Source: Syngnathus acus
Taxonomy: Eukaryota; Chordata; Actinopteri; Syngnathiformes; Syngnathidae
Assembly (NCBI RefSeq): GCF_901709675.1
Contig: NC_051092.1
Span: forward strand, 410,991 to 474,990
Reading direction: 5' to 3'
Length of the DNA stretch: 64,000 nucleotides
Of this stretch, positions 44,830 to 56,727 are shown one piece after another (positions within the stretch are counted from its first letter, which is position 1; every line of letters begins with the position of its first letter). Under the pieces are notes generated by a model. The model had not been told where the DNA came from. It ran no database searches and saw only the letters and a program-made list of their open reading frames with translations. Position numbers and translations under genes: made by a program.

Positions 44830-47800
44830 ATGAACAGCCAGCCGCTGCCCCGCCGGGTCCCCAACGTGGGCTCGCTGCTGCTGACCCCGCAGGAGAACGA
44901 CTGTCTGTTCGGCTACCTGGGCAGGAAATGCGCGGTGAGTTTGGGCTGCACCTGCGCCGGCCACGGCGAACATGCGACCGCCGCGCATCCATCCACTTGG
45001 AATGTGCCGCATCACGTCTGAGGAGCTCCATCGAACGTGGATGAAATAGAGCGGCGAACCCATTCGCGGCGAACCCATTCGCGGCTCTGTATTGACGAAT
45101 TCACTCTCAGTCAAGTCTGCCTTGATTTGCATACACCACACATGTCCATTTTTCCGTGCGAGTGCCTAAGCTTGCCCTCCTCCGAACTTCTTGGAGTGAA
45201 ATTCTTTCGTAACCGATGTGACAAGTTGCGATGGAGTTCCTAGTCTTGATCTTCTACTCAAAAGCTGCAACACCACCATCCACTTCAAGATGAATGCTCT
45301 TGTGTTGTGCGTGTAGTTGAACTATTGTAAAGCTGATGGCGACACTTGGACGGTCCACAAGATCCCACGTGACGTTAAGCCGTCGCGTGCGTCTTTGTGC
45401 AGACACTGTGCTCGGCGGTGGTTCAGGTGTACGCCGCCGATCGGTCGTGCGGCTGGCTGAAGAAATGTTGCGGCGTGGCGTGTCTGGTCAAGGACAATCC
45501 GCAGCGCTCCTACTTCATCCGTGTCTTGGACATCAAGGTGAGACAAACTGCCGGCCGGGGAGGGAGGGAGGGAGCGTGCGCCGTTCTGGGAATAAAGATG
45601 ACTGATGATGTTGTGTTGTCGTACAGGAGGGGAGGACCATGTTTGAGCAGGAGCTCTACCACAACTTCGCCATCAGCTGTGCCAGGTCCTATTTCATCTC
45701 CTTTGTGGGGGATGTGAGTACGAGTCCTCTCGAAGTCAATCGTAGCAATAATGTTGGTGCTAAATTATGGGAGGCCCAAAAAAATCTGGGCCCATTGAAA
45801 TGCATTGGGAGGAAAGGAAAGTTGGAGCCGAAAAAAAAAAAAAAACATTCCATATGTGGCAAAGTAGGGGAAGTAAAACAATAAACTATAAAAGGCCCAT
45901 TTTCAAAAAACGACAGTGACATTTCCTTCCTTCCTTCGTGCGTGCGTGTGTGTGTGTGCACATCAGAGCAACCAGGTGGGTTTGAACTTTGCCAGCGAAG
46001 AAGAAGCCAAACGCTTCCGAGTGTCCGTCAACGAGCTGCTCAACCGAAGACAACGCAAAACGGGCAAGTAGCTGCGCCCGACGACTATCTGCCCGTCTGT
46101 CTTCTTGCCACTTCCCGTGATGGTGGTGGCCATCTTGCTTCTTCTTTTCTTTTAACGACCACAAGCGAGGAAGGATAAGCACTTTGGAGAATGAATGAAT
46201 GACTTTTTTTCTCCCTCATCTTCATCCTCCTCCTTCTCATCTGTCACCTTGTTGTTTTTCTTTTCTTTCCTTTCCCACCTGGCTCCATTGGTAATTGTGT
46301 TCATTTGCTTTTGTTTTGCAGAGAAAAACGGTGTGTCTAAAAATGGTACGTTCCACTTTTTTTTTGGCAGCCATTTTTCACTTTCAGGCGACGTCCCCGA
46401 AATTGACCCAAGTACTTTTTTTTTTCCTTGTTAGCGGGCCGCGAGGAATCAGACATTAGCGCTTAGCTTGAAAATGTGGCTCGTGGTTCCGTCTTTGCGT
46501 CAGGTTAATCCGCAACGCGGCGGGACGTGGCTCCATCTGTTGCGCGGCGTGCAGGCTAACCTGCTAACCCGCTAACCTGCTGTTGCTGCGGCTAATCCGC
46601 AAGCTGCCACTTTGTGAACGGCGAGCCAAAGACAACTTGTTGACAAACAAAGCACACGGCGGCGGAGACAAAATGAATCTTTTCGTTCGTTCGTTCGTTC
46701 GTTCGTTCAAATGGATTTTCAAAGCCGTTCATCTTGACTGGCAGGTCTGCAAAGACAAATGGTGCGCTTTCGTTTGGGCTCTTTGGTAAAAAAATGTGGT
46801 CAGTTTGTGACGGCGCGCGCTTCAACCCGGGAGAAGATCAAAGATGGTCAGATTTGGCGCAAGTGGCTGGCGCCGGTGAAGGGATTTGGATCGGGATTAT
46901 TTGATGCGGATTAAGGATGCCGCTGAGCTCGATTGTGGAGATGACCAGCAATCGGAGGATGGAAGCTTGGAAAACACGGAGACTGGCTTTTCGCGTTGGT
47001 CACGCGTGTCTTCCTCCGCAGGTCCCACGCTGCACATGGCCACGGTGGACATCAAGAACCCGGAGATCAACAACGTGCGGCTGCTCAACTCCCTGGGCTC
47101 GCAGTACCACGTGGTCAACAACGTGCTGGCTCAGCGCAGGGACAAGAAGAACAAAATCAAGAAGAAGAAGAAGCTGACCAAGGCCGACATCGGCACGCCC
47201 AGCAACTTCCAGTCAGTGCGCCTTCCTTCCTACTTGCCGCTCGCATTTATATTGCAAATGCGGTTCGTCATGTAGCATGCTAACTAGCATTTGGCACACT
47301 TAGCAAGCAGCCGTGCTAGAGCGTCTTCACTCTACTCTGTTTGCGTTTGTCCCATCTTGTCTTCCAGGCACATTGGGCACGTGGGCTGGGATCCAAACAC
47401 GGGCTTTGATGTGAGTAACGCGCATGCACGCACGCAACCACGCACACACACACGCGCCACAACACAATAAAGACGTTGTGTATTGCGGTGGCTGCACTAT
47501 GACGTCACTCAACAATAGCTTGTTGTTGTTGTTGTCGTCGTCGCACAAGTAAACATCCCTCATAAACCTTGTGACTTGTTAGTAACACGGACGACGACAA
47601 CTTTGTATTTGCCTCCTTTTCAGCTCAACAATTTGGACCCCGAGCTGAAGAACCTCTTTGACATGTGCGGCATCTCCGAGGCTCAGCTGAAGGACAGGGA
47701 AACCTCCAAGGTCATCTACGACTTCATCGAGAAGAAAGGAGGCGTGGAGGCCGTCAAGAACGAGCTCCGCAGGCAGGGTGAGTGAGTGAGTGAGTGAGTG

Positions 47801-48779
47801 AGTGAGTGAGTGAGTGAGTGAGTGAGTGAGTGAGTGAGTGAGTGAGTGAGTGAGTGATGACTTTGCGGGAGATCCTCATTGAAAGCTGGCTTACTCTTAT
47901 TTGTTGTCATCTCCCTGGTGCAGCGCCGCCTCCGCCGCCCTCTCGGGGTGGCCCCCCTCCTCCCCCCCCACCCCCGCACAGCTCTGGGCCGCCTCCGCCC
48001 CCGTCCAGAGGAGGTCGCGGGGCTCCGCCTCCCCCGCCCCCTTCCCGCGCCCCCTCCTCTGCCCCTCCGCCCCCACCGCCGACCAGGCCGGGTACTTTGG
48101 GAGCCCCTCCCCCTCCTCCCACCAGGGGAGGCCTCCCCCACCACCCGCCTCCCTCGAACTCTTCCCCGCAAGGGGCGCCGCCGCCACCCCCTCCTCCCCC
48201 GCCGGCCCAGCCATCTTCGGCGGGTAGGGGCTCCTCCGCCCCGCCCGCCCCGCCGCCGCCACCGCCGCCCCCTCCGCCGGGCCCGCCGGAGCCAGACGAC
48301 GTACGGGGCAACGCTGCTCGTTCTCCGCTCCCCGTCGGGAAGTCGGCGCTTCTGGAGCAGATTCGAGGCGGCGCCCAGCTGAAGAAGGTGGAGCAGAACC
48401 ACAGAGAGCCGCCGCCCGGCAGCAGCGGAAGCGGCGGGCGGGACGCGCTGCTGGACCAGATACGCCAGGGCATCCAGCTCAAGACGGTACTATGCGTGCG
48501 TGATGACGTCATCGCCCGAACGCCGCTAACAACTCTGTTTCCGCAGGTGTCGGATCATCAGGAGTCCGGTCCGCCGGCGCCCGCCGCGGGCATCGTGGGC
48601 GCCCTCATGGAAGTCATGCAAAAGAGGAGCAAAGCCATCCACTCGTCAGGTACCATGCCCGGCCCCAAAAAGTCCACAACATTTCCTGACGAAAATCAAT
48701 GCGTTTGCTGCTTTCAGACGACGAGGATGACGATGACGAGGATGAAGACTTTGAGGAAGATGACGAGTGGGACGACTGA
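44830..48779 (+). CDS. wasl: Neural Wiskott-Aldrich syndrome protein (N-WASP)
   Basis: Activates the Arp2/3 complex to nucleate branched actin, released from autoinhibition by Cdc42 and PIP2. Exons: 44830-44934, 45403-45537, 45627-45713, 45967-46067, 46322-46345, 47022-47211, 47368-47410, 47624-47777, 47924-48486, 48547-48649 and 48718-48779. The WH1 domain starts at [12 protein letters not shown] and continues through [16 protein letters not shown] and [14 protein letters not shown] basic patch ([19 protein letters not shown]) precedes the CRIB/GBD ([34 protein letters not shown]). A long proline-rich exon carries SRGG and PPPPPP runs. Two WH2 motifs follow ([32 protein letters not shown]), then [20 protein letters not shown] and the acidic end with DDEWDD-stop. 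Summed exon length is one base off; the mismatch lies at the 46067/46322 junction, where an A5 run (46324-46328) read as A4 would restore the frame. AATAAA at 49328 is the likely polyadenylation signal. It is divergent to iqub. Confidence 0.93.
47778..47856 (+). repeat. GTGA array that contains the wasl exon 8 donor
   Basis: About 20 GTGA units begin with the donor itself (CAGG|GTGAGT at 47777/47778), so every unit recreates a GTGAGT donor core. Confidence 0.95.
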
Positions 48780-50155
48780 ATTCCGCCATTTTTCCTGCAG
48801 CAGCAGACTCCAATGGTAGACATTTTTGCGAGTATTTATATGGACTGGTTTACATTTTAAATTATTGTCTTGCCGTGAGAGCGGCCGTCCGTCATCGTTG
48901 GGCAGCCGTCTTGAGAATGCACATTTCAGCGGGGGTTTTTTTTTTTGTACGTGTCTCCTTTTCTCCCGTTTCCCTCCTAAATTGTTTTCCTTTGCCGAGA
49001 CCAAAATGCTACTGTTAAGCTACTTTTTCCTCGATTCTTATGACTGACTGGGGCGTTGATTTGCACAAGCGTTTGTTTTTCCTCGTCTTTGTCCGATGAC
49101 ATTTCATTCCTGAGCTCGGCCCACCGGCGAAGAAACTTTGCGACCTGGGTCCTCTTCGGCGGCGCGGACGGGCGGTGACGTCGCGCTCTTATGCAACGCA
49201 AATAACCATCAACCAAAATGTAGACGAGCTTTTAACGCTTTTGTTTTTAACCAGGGCAGACTGTGTGTGTGTGAGTGTGTGTGTGTGCGCGCGCGCGTGC
49301 GTGGAGAGATCCCAAATTGTATACTTCAATAAATAAATGTTGCTATTTGCAGAGGAGTGTGCCGCCTCCTGCTTCGGGAGCCACACGTTTCTTATTTTTG
49401 CACTTGCAGCAGATGGCCAAAGGGGCAGTAGCGAGTACTCCCCGTGTCCTTCTCATGACCCCAGGTGGAGGTGATCAAGGTGGGAAGGGCTCACGTGGCT
49501 TTTCTGGTTTTTACCACTCAGTCACTCGGTCCAATTATGTGGCTATAAAAATATTAGCTTCAAAATTTGGGCCCCTGTTTGATGTGCGCGCAATGCATTC
49601 CCGATTGGGATCTACTGCCAGTTTTTGTTGTATTTCAGTCTAATGGCCTCTGGATGGCGCCAAATGCTAAGGCGCCTGACTCACTGACGTCACTGGGAGG
49701 ATTCAAATGTGCTACTGTAGCGCCACTTGGAGTATAAGTGAGGTAAGTACGGGAACCAAATGAAGCCAGAGCAGATCATTCAACGAATAGCAACATTCAT
49801 GTCATGATTAAATTGACAATGACATAAACACACACGCACAATTTGTACACACATGTTGCACAGAATGTGGCGAAAACCATCAAGGTCATTTTCTGCCACG
49901 TACACATTTTCCACAAAGAACTCATGAAAGTTAACGAGCCTGTGTTAGGATTCATTGTACGCACGCACACAGACACACACACACACACACGCGCACAGAC
50001 ACACACACAGAGCTTCCATCTGACCTTTGCGATCGCAGCCTGACGTGTCGCTATAAAAGTTGCCCTCGTGACCACGCAAGTTAAACGTTGAGCACAATAA
50101 AGATGATGGAGGCTTGTCCAAATTCACAAGCTGATTTTTCTTTTGACCAAATTGT
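48780..50155. other. wasl 3' UTR and wasl-asb15 spacer
   Basis: AATAAA at 49328 probably ends wasl. GT repeats lie at 49261-49296 and CA repeats at 49960-50010. The two genes converge. No additional gene is recognised; LMOD2 and NDUFA5, near here in human, were not seen. Confidence 0.55.
49328..49333 (+). promoter_or_regulatory. Probable wasl polyadenylation signal (AATAAA)
   Basis: AATAAATAAATG about 550 bp after the wasl stop, at the end of a T/A-rich 3' UTR-like stretch and followed by T-rich DNA. Confidence 0.5.
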
Positions 50156-50378
50156 TCACGCTTGCTCTCCCCCCAGGAGGGGTTCGTGTTCGCCGTACAA
50201 GATGAAGCTTCGTAGGCGAGGCGGGAAAACGTCCGAGTTCATAATCTCGCCGTTGTTCAGTCGCTTGAGGGTCAAACGTCTCCTGATCAGCAGTCGGCAC
50301 AAATGAGACAGCGAGCGAGGGCTACCTACGCACAAACATCAATGTGTGTGCCATCACGTATTTGACCGGTTGAAGGCT

Positions 50379-50409
<31 letters not shown>

Positions 50410-53053
50410 GCGACTGACCGAGTAGGCTACAAATCTGCGTCCACTCTGGTTGCTTTTCCAGGATGCTTGTGAGTTTGGAGCAGATGCGTACGCGGTCCAC
50501 GTAGTCCAGCAGGGTGCGCACCACGGGGCCCGCCAAGTGCGTCAGACAGCTCAGACTCATGAAGTCGCAGAACTGCAAAGCGCACCAGGCGGCCCTTTAC
50601 CGCTCGTCCGACTTTGTCCAGAGGAAAAAGTCACTCACGGGTATCTTCTTGTCGTCCTCAGGCCGGTGCCCGTCGTCGTCGTCATGGTGGTGGTGACAGC
50701 GGAAGCAGCTGTCCGCCTTGTAGCCGGCGTTGAGCAGCATCCTCATCATGGGCGGGTCCTTCAGGCAGTACTGCAGCGCGGTGGGGAAGAGCGTGTCGCT
50801 CACCACGCTAAAGTGACGGTTGACGTCGGCCTTGGCCTCCAGCAGCATGCGCACCAGGCCGTGGCGCCCCGAGCGCACCGCCACCAGCAGGCAGCTGAGC
50901 GGGTCGAGGTCGGTCTTGGCGCCGGCCGCCAGCAGGACCCGCGCACACTCCCGGTCGCCGTTGGACACGGCGAAAAAGAGGGCGCTCCGCCGCATGTCGC
51001 CGTAGTTCTGCGAGTTGCGGCCGCTCATGCGGTAGTTGACGTCGAAGCCCCGCGACAGCAGCAGCGACAGGCAGCGGCTCTGGCCGCCCTCGGCCGCCGA
51101 GTGCACCGGACTCAGGCCCCCCTCCTTCAGGAGCCGCTTGCTGGTCACCTGCAGCAGCAGCTTCACCGCCCTGAGCAGACAAACGTCCATCCAAGCAGAG
51201 TCGGATTGAGCCGTCTGTCTGACCGGTGAGCCGTCCGTCTGACCGGTGAGCAGTCTGTCTGACCGGTGAGCCGTCCGTCCGTCCGTCCGTCCGTCCGTCC
51301 GTCCGTCCGTCCGTCCGTCCGTCCATCCATCCATCCATCCATCCATCCATCCATCCATCCATCCATCCATCCACCACCCACTGACTCGTAGTGTCCGACG
51401 TAGGCGGCCTTGTGTATGGGCAGATGTCCGGTGGCGCTGTGCAGGTTTGGGTCGGCGCCGTTCTCCAGCAGCAGCTGAATGCAAGGCGTGTTGCCCGAGC
51501 CGGCCGCGTCCTGTAGAACGCTTTCGCCGTTGCACGCCTGAGAGTTGACCTTGCTGCCTGAAGAGCGTCAGGAGCAGTAACATGAGCGGCAACGCGTCCG
51601 GATTGCAGCCGCGCGCGTCCATTACCGCAGTTGAGCAGGATCTCCACGGTGGCCACGTGGCCTCGCTCGGCGGCGGCGGCGAGCGGTGTGACGCCGTTGA
51701 TGTCTCTGTGGTTGACGCGTCCTCCGTTACGGAGCAGCAGCATGAGCACGTCCACGTGGCCCGTCCGGGCCGCCTCGTGCACCGCCGTCCTTTTCTCGCC
51801 GCACACTTGCTCCACCCAAGCGCCGCGAGACACCAGCGCACTCGCCATCTCGTAGGACGACGCGCGCACGGCTGCCCGGCCACGGCAACGGCAAAACATT
51901 TGACAAATATCAGCATGATGTAAAAGGTCCATTTTGTTCATAAAAAAAGTTCCTATTTAAAATGTTGTTTCTTCTGAGAAAGCTTGAATTCTAGAAAATA
52001 TATGAATATTTATTATATAATAAATCATATCAAATTATATATGAAAAAAATGATATCAAAATAATAATAGTTAAAAAAAAAAACCGTTATATTAAAAATC
52101 AAATGTCCAACTTGGGATTTTTGTCTCCACCGGCAGGTCCTCAAGCCCGCTCGTCAGTCCCCGACCGCACGGATCCATCGACAGTTACCGAGCAGCAGCG
52201 GCGACTCGTTCTTGGCGTTGAGCACGTCGGGCCGGGCGCCGCTCTCCAGTAGTGCGCGGACGTGGCGGGCGTGGCCGGCTTTGACGGCCAAGGTGAGCGC
52301 CGTCTCGCCGCCCTCTGCCGTCCGGGCGTCCAGGTTCAGCTCACCCGCCACTGTCGGGGTCAAAGGTCAAGCCATCAAGCCTCCACAGCTGCCCCGACCC
52401 GGCAGGTGAGCCCGACGCGCTCGCCAAATATGAATCAGATGTTATTTTCGTACAAGCGTCGCTCAGCTGTCAAAGCGGTCGCGGCACGCCGGCGGCAAAT
52501 GTGTCGCGCGCCGCACACGTATGACTCATCCATAAGCGCACGCGCTCACGTGTCAGGGCGGTCCGCAGCACCTCCAGGCTGGGCTGGCAGGCGGCCCGGT
52601 GGAGAGGCAGCCAGCCGCCGCCGTCGGCCTCCCGGAAAGCCGCCGGGCGCCTCGGCAGCTTCCTCAGCGTGGACAGGTCCCCTGGTCGCCGTGGCCAGAG
52701 CAACATCTTCAGGTGAGCCTGCCGCGGGCCGCCGGCCACGGGCCACGGGCCACGGGCCGCGGGCCACGGGCCACGGGCCACGGGCCGCGGGCCACGGGCC
52801 GCCGGCCTTCCCACAGGCCCCTCTTTGCCTTACCTTGCTCGATGGCGGCCGACACTCGCAGGTTCTCCTCCGTACTCGCCGATAAGCTGACGGCACGGTT
52901 CAGTCAATCGCACCCCCCAAAAAAATGGGCAGTCGCTTTTTTGTTGCTTTACCTGGCGGGCGATTTGATGAAGGTCTGGCAGCAGGCGTGGAGGATGTCG
53001 CGCTGGATGACACAAGCGTTGAGCTGCTCGTCCTCGTCGTCCGACGGGTTCAT
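50156..53053 (-). CDS. asb15: Ankyrin repeat and SOCS box protein 15
   Basis: Substrate-receptor candidate of Cullin-5 ubiquitin ligases, muscle-enriched in mammals. Minus-strand exons: 53053-52953, 52886-52834, 52718-52550, 52350-52189, 51871-51626, 51557-51386, 51170-50639, 50572-50419 and 50325-50156. The protein starts [20 protein letters not shown]. Ankyrin repeats follow ([124 protein letters not shown]). A His/Asp-rich patch ([11 protein letters not shown]) and the C-terminal SOCS box ([14 protein letters not shown]) come last, then [14 protein letters not shown] one-base frame change seems needed within exon 52718-52550, between GSPEDVAL and [12 protein letters not shown]; the other exons join cleanly. 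Introns hold a GGCCACGGGCC-type minisatellite (about 52725-52806) and GGAT/GGAC arrays (about 51220-51372). Neighbour wasl matches the human 7q31 order. Confidence 0.92.
51220..51373. repeat. GGAT/GGAC arrays in an asb15 intron
   Basis: On the plus strand CCGT units (about 51270-51320) are followed by CCAT units to 51373, with two to three 20-bp TGACCGGTGAGCC units before them. The array ends about 13 bp from the 51386 exon boundary. Confidence 0.9.
52725..52806. repeat. GGCCACGGGCC minisatellite in an asb15 intron
   Basis: Six to eight short GC-rich units (GGGCCACGGGCC / GGGCCGCGGGCC) fill most of the intron between exons 52834-52886 and 52550-52718. Confidence 0.9.
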
Positions 53054-53739
53054 CTCGCTGCGATCGGAACAAAGCGCCTGGCTCAGTGTCATGTCGCAAG
53101 ACCTCAGCCTTTCTGTCACTTTTACACCTTGAGCTCTTTTTTTTTTTTCTAATCAGATTATAGGCGAATGTTGTGCATGCGTGTCGTGGCGTGTCCCGCC
53201 CATTCCGGTTAGCGCGGTGATGATGAGGCCAGGTCAGCATCTTGCAAACTTCAGTCCGATGTCTTTCCTACCTGTGAGCTTTGACAGCGTGTCTCCCGTC
53301 CAAACGTCCAAGAGCAAAGTTGCGTACTCGGGCGGCGGATTTATATCTAGTGTTGATCCGCCCAGGGACGTGAAATATGGGCGCCTGACGCTGGCTATTG
53401 TGTGCGCTAAGCCGTGGGGGCTTTGTCGGGCGGGCGGGCGGTCTTTGTCCCCGCCGGGCCTCTTTGGGGGTCCCGCTCTATTTTTGACACATGATTAGAC
53501 GCGATGGCCAAATTGTTGGTTGGCGCAAGACCGACTTGACGGAGAGCAAACACCGACGTTGACTTGAAGAAATGTAGAGAGATTTTTGTTCAAAGGTCAT
53601 GGGCTCCAGAGCTGGCTGGCAACTGTTTAACTGGAAGATAAGCGGCGGGGAAGACAAAGCGCCGATGACTGGAGCTGACTGACGCCTCGGCGGCACAATC
53701 TCATTCTCTTCTCCTGACGAAGACAAAGCCAAGCGCAGG
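53054..53739. other. Shared upstream region of divergent asb15 and slc13a1
   Basis: Divergent starts lie 686 bp apart. A T run lies at 53133-53149. No element could be assigned. Confidence 0.5.
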
Positions 53740-55925
53740 ATGTGGAGCAAGTTGCGCAACTATCGGCGTTTGCTCTTCATCGTGGTGACGCCGCCACTGC
53801 TGCTTCCTCTTCCTCTCCTCGTCGCCACCAAGGTAAGCAATCGCTCGCTCGCTCGTCATTGTCATCCTTGTGCGTTGGGAGAAACCTCAAAGTTTTTTTT
53901 GGCCCATTTCCCAGTGCGGTTGTCAGTTTGCCGTCCGGTGGCCACAAGCGGCAATTGCACCACATTGCAAAGAATGTGATTCCCACGCTCGGCTCTTGTG
54001 TTTTCAGGAGTCGCGCTGCGCCTTCGTTCTTCTTCTGATGGCCGTCTTCTGGACCACCGAAGTCATCCCGCTGCCCATCACCGCCTTGTTCCCCGCCGTC
54101 CTCTTTCCAGCGTTTGGCATCATGACGTCATCGCAGGTCACCCTCCCGCTCTCGCTGGCCCAAAAAAGCGCCGAGGAAATAGCAGCTGCGTGTCGCTCGC
54201 TCAGGTGGCCACGGCGTACTTCAGGGACTTCCATTTGCTGTTGGTGGGCGTGGTGTGCCTGTCCACCGCCATTCAGAAGTGGGGGCTCCACCGCAGGACG
54301 GCCCTGCGTCTGGTGGGCGCCGTGGGCGTGGAGCCGGCCCGCCTGACGCTGGGCTTCATGTCGGCCTGCGCCTTCCTCTCCATGTGGGTGCACAACACCT
54401 CGGCCGTTACCATGGTGATGCCCATCGCCGAGGCCGTCCTCCGCCAGATCCGGGGGGCGCTCGAGCCGGGACGCAAAGACTGTCACCCGCGACCGGACGG
54501 TAAGCGACGGCGCCCCCTTGTGGCTGGGAAGATTTGCCTGCTGCATTTATGCGTGTGCGTGTGTGTCACATGCAGAGGTCCATGTTGAGGAGGAGAACAA
54601 AGCTGCGAGGTATTGTTGACGTGTTTCTTCTTTCTTGCCATGCACGCACATCCAGAAGAACAAAATGTTCCTTTCTTTGTCCCAGGGATGAGCAGAAACT
54701 GCCAGAACGAGCTTCATCATCATCATCATCATCATCAGAGGCAAGTCAGGTGCTTTTCAGGACGACTTTCATGGTTGACTTTTCCCAAAAATGCAGATTT
54801 CCGATGATGGCCGGCAGGTGGCGCGCGCGACGGCGCTCCCCGGCGACCTGATGGTGGGCAAGGCCATGTGCATCGGCGTGGCCTACGCCTCCAACATCGG
54901 CGGCATCGCTACCTTGCCGGGAACGTCGCCCAACCTCATCTTCTCCGAGTATCTGCAGCAGTGAGTTGTCGACGTGGCACACGTGGCGAGTTCCGCTCCA
55001 AAATGCGCTTCTCTTTCACGGCCGTCCCGGAGGATTTACCCCGAATGCGAGCGCCTCAACTTTGGTACTTGGATGGCGTTGTGTTTGCCCATCAGCCTGC
55101 TGGTGTTGCTGCTCACGTGGGCGTGGCTCTGCTGGCTCTTCATCGGCTCCGAGTGAGTGGCACCCAAGGGCGGGCTTAGCGTTAGCCGTAACAACTGACC
55201 TGTCGTCCGTCCGTCGTAGCGTTGGGTCGCTACGGCGATGCCGAGGAGAGCGCTCCGAGAGGGAACAAGCCACCAGGAAAGTCATCCGAGACCAGTACAA
55301 AGCGCTCGGACCCATCAGGTGAGCATGGTATCACGTTGGGTGTCCGGATGGCGTGGTCTGACACATGGCTCGCCTCTCCGTGCGCTCAGCGGTCAGGAGG
55401 TCTTCACGCAGGTGGTCTTCTTGCTGATGGTCTCCTTGTGGCTGACGCGATCGCCGGGCTTCGTTCCGGGCTGGGCCGCCGCCTTCCCCGGGTGAGTCGC
55501 CGGTTGCCGCCGAGGCGTTTTACGCGGCTGACGGCGGCTCGTCTGGGCCTCCTCGCAGTCACGCCGAGCACGTGAGCGACGCCACCGTGGCTCTGGTCCT
55601 GGGACTTCTCTTCTTCCTGGTGCCCGCCCACGGACCCAGCCGCCCATATGGTGAGCGCGCGCGCGTGCACGCGTTCAGACGTGTGAATGGGAGCCGAGGG
55701 TGGCGCTGACGCTGGCTGTCCACCAGAGAGCATGATCTCCTGGGAGGAGTTCCAGGCCTCCATGCCGTGGAAAGTGTGTCTTTTGGTGGGAGGAGGCTTC
55801 GCCCTGGCCGAAGGTACAAAGGTGTGTCTTTTTCTGTCTTGACAGAGAATTGACTATCTGTTGCTAGCTTGTTGTCGTGCGCGTGGTGTACTTCCTGTGG
55901 TGTCCGCTAGAGGAAGCGAGCTCGC

Positions 55926-55964
<39 letters not shown>

Positions 55965-56727
55965 AGGCGGTAAGCAAACGAAAGCAGTCAGACTCGTTTG
56001 AGGTCCGTTAAGCCTCATTTGCATATTCGTGAGGGGAACGCCGACGCTAAAAGATGCAGTTCATTACATCTGCTAATGATGCTATGAAAAGAGATCTCGG
56101 TGGACCTAATGAGGTGTGTGTTTGTGCGTGCGTAGGAGTCGGGTTTGTCCCAGTGGGTTTCGGATCTTCTGTCCCCTCTGGGCCATCTCCCGCCACTGGC
56201 TACCATGACCGTGACTTGCATCATTGTCACCACGGTAACCGAACTGGCCAGCAACGCCACCACCATCAGCATCTTCCTGCCCATCCTCTCGCCGCTGGTG
56301 GGCACAAACACACACAATATTGGGGGAAAGAAAACAACAACAACAACAACAACAACAACCTTTGCCTTGCCTGAAATCCCATGCAGGCGGAAGGCATCGG
56401 CATCAACCCCTTGGCCCTGCTGATCCCGGCCACGCTGTGCACGTCCTTCTCCTTCCTGCTGCCGGCGTCCAATCCTCCCAACGCCGTGGTTTTCGCCTAC
56501 GGACACTTTAGCGTGGCGGACATGGTGAGCGGCGCGACAAACGTTTTTCATGCCACTTTGCTTTTGGAGCCCAACCTGTCGCGTCGCTGCAGGTGAAGGC
56601 GGGGCTGGGCGCCAACGTGATCGGCCTCTTGGCAGTGGTGTTGGCCGTCAGCACCTGGGGCGTGCCTTTGTTCTCTCTGGATACGTATCCCCATTGGGCG
56701 CCGCAGTCGAACGCCACCGCGCCGTGA
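53740..56727 (+). CDS. slc13a1: SLC13 family sodium/sulfate cotransporter, SLC13A1-like
   Basis: Apical Na+/sulfate symporter of the DASS fold (NaS1 in mammals). Fourteen exons join in perfect frame (573 residues): 53740-53832, 54008-54136, 54205-54499, 54576-54609, 54686-54749, 54797-54960, 55033-55152, 55220-55318, 55390-55491, 55559-55650, 55727-55821, 56136-56297, 56387-56524 and 56593-56727. Landmarks are FWTTEVIPLPITALFPAVLF, YFRDFHLLLVGVVCL, LTLGFMSACAFLSMWVHNTS, ASNIGGIATLPGTSPNLIF, RSPGFVPGWAAAF, MPWKVCLLVGGGFALAEG, TVTELASNATTISIFLPILS and FSFLLPASNPPNAVVFAYGH. The first substrate/sodium hairpin reads His-Asn-Thr where relatives have Ser-Asn-Thr. The cytosolic loop exon 54686-54749 contains a serine run encoded by a TCA repeat. 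Assignment to A1 over the other SLC13 members rests on the cadps2/asb15 neighbourhood as well as motif wording. AATAAA at 56955 probably ends the transcript. Confidence 0.88.
54711..54737 (+). repeat. TCA codon repeat encoding polyserine in slc13a1
   Basis: Seven or more CAT/TCA units in exon 54686-54749 are read as Ser codons in the cytosolic loop. The repeat is in frame with both flanks. Confidence 0.85.
55932..55966 (+). repeat. GTGC/GCGT tetranucleotide run in an slc13a1 intron
   Basis: About eight GCGT units in the intron 55822-56135; the rest of that intron shows no feature. Confidence 0.85.

Noticed and set aside
47778-47856. Regular short repeats as a possible CRISPR-like array
   Set aside because: Pure tetranucleotide tandem without spacers in a vertebrate intron.
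47716-48402. Minus-strand Arg/Gly-rich open frame over the wasl proline-rich exon
   Set aside because: Complement of proline codons; wasl on the plus strand explains it fully.
50450-51229. 259-codon plus-strand open frame opposite asb15
   Set aside because: Antisense shadow of ankyrin exons; the minus strand gives conserved ASB15 wording across nine exons.
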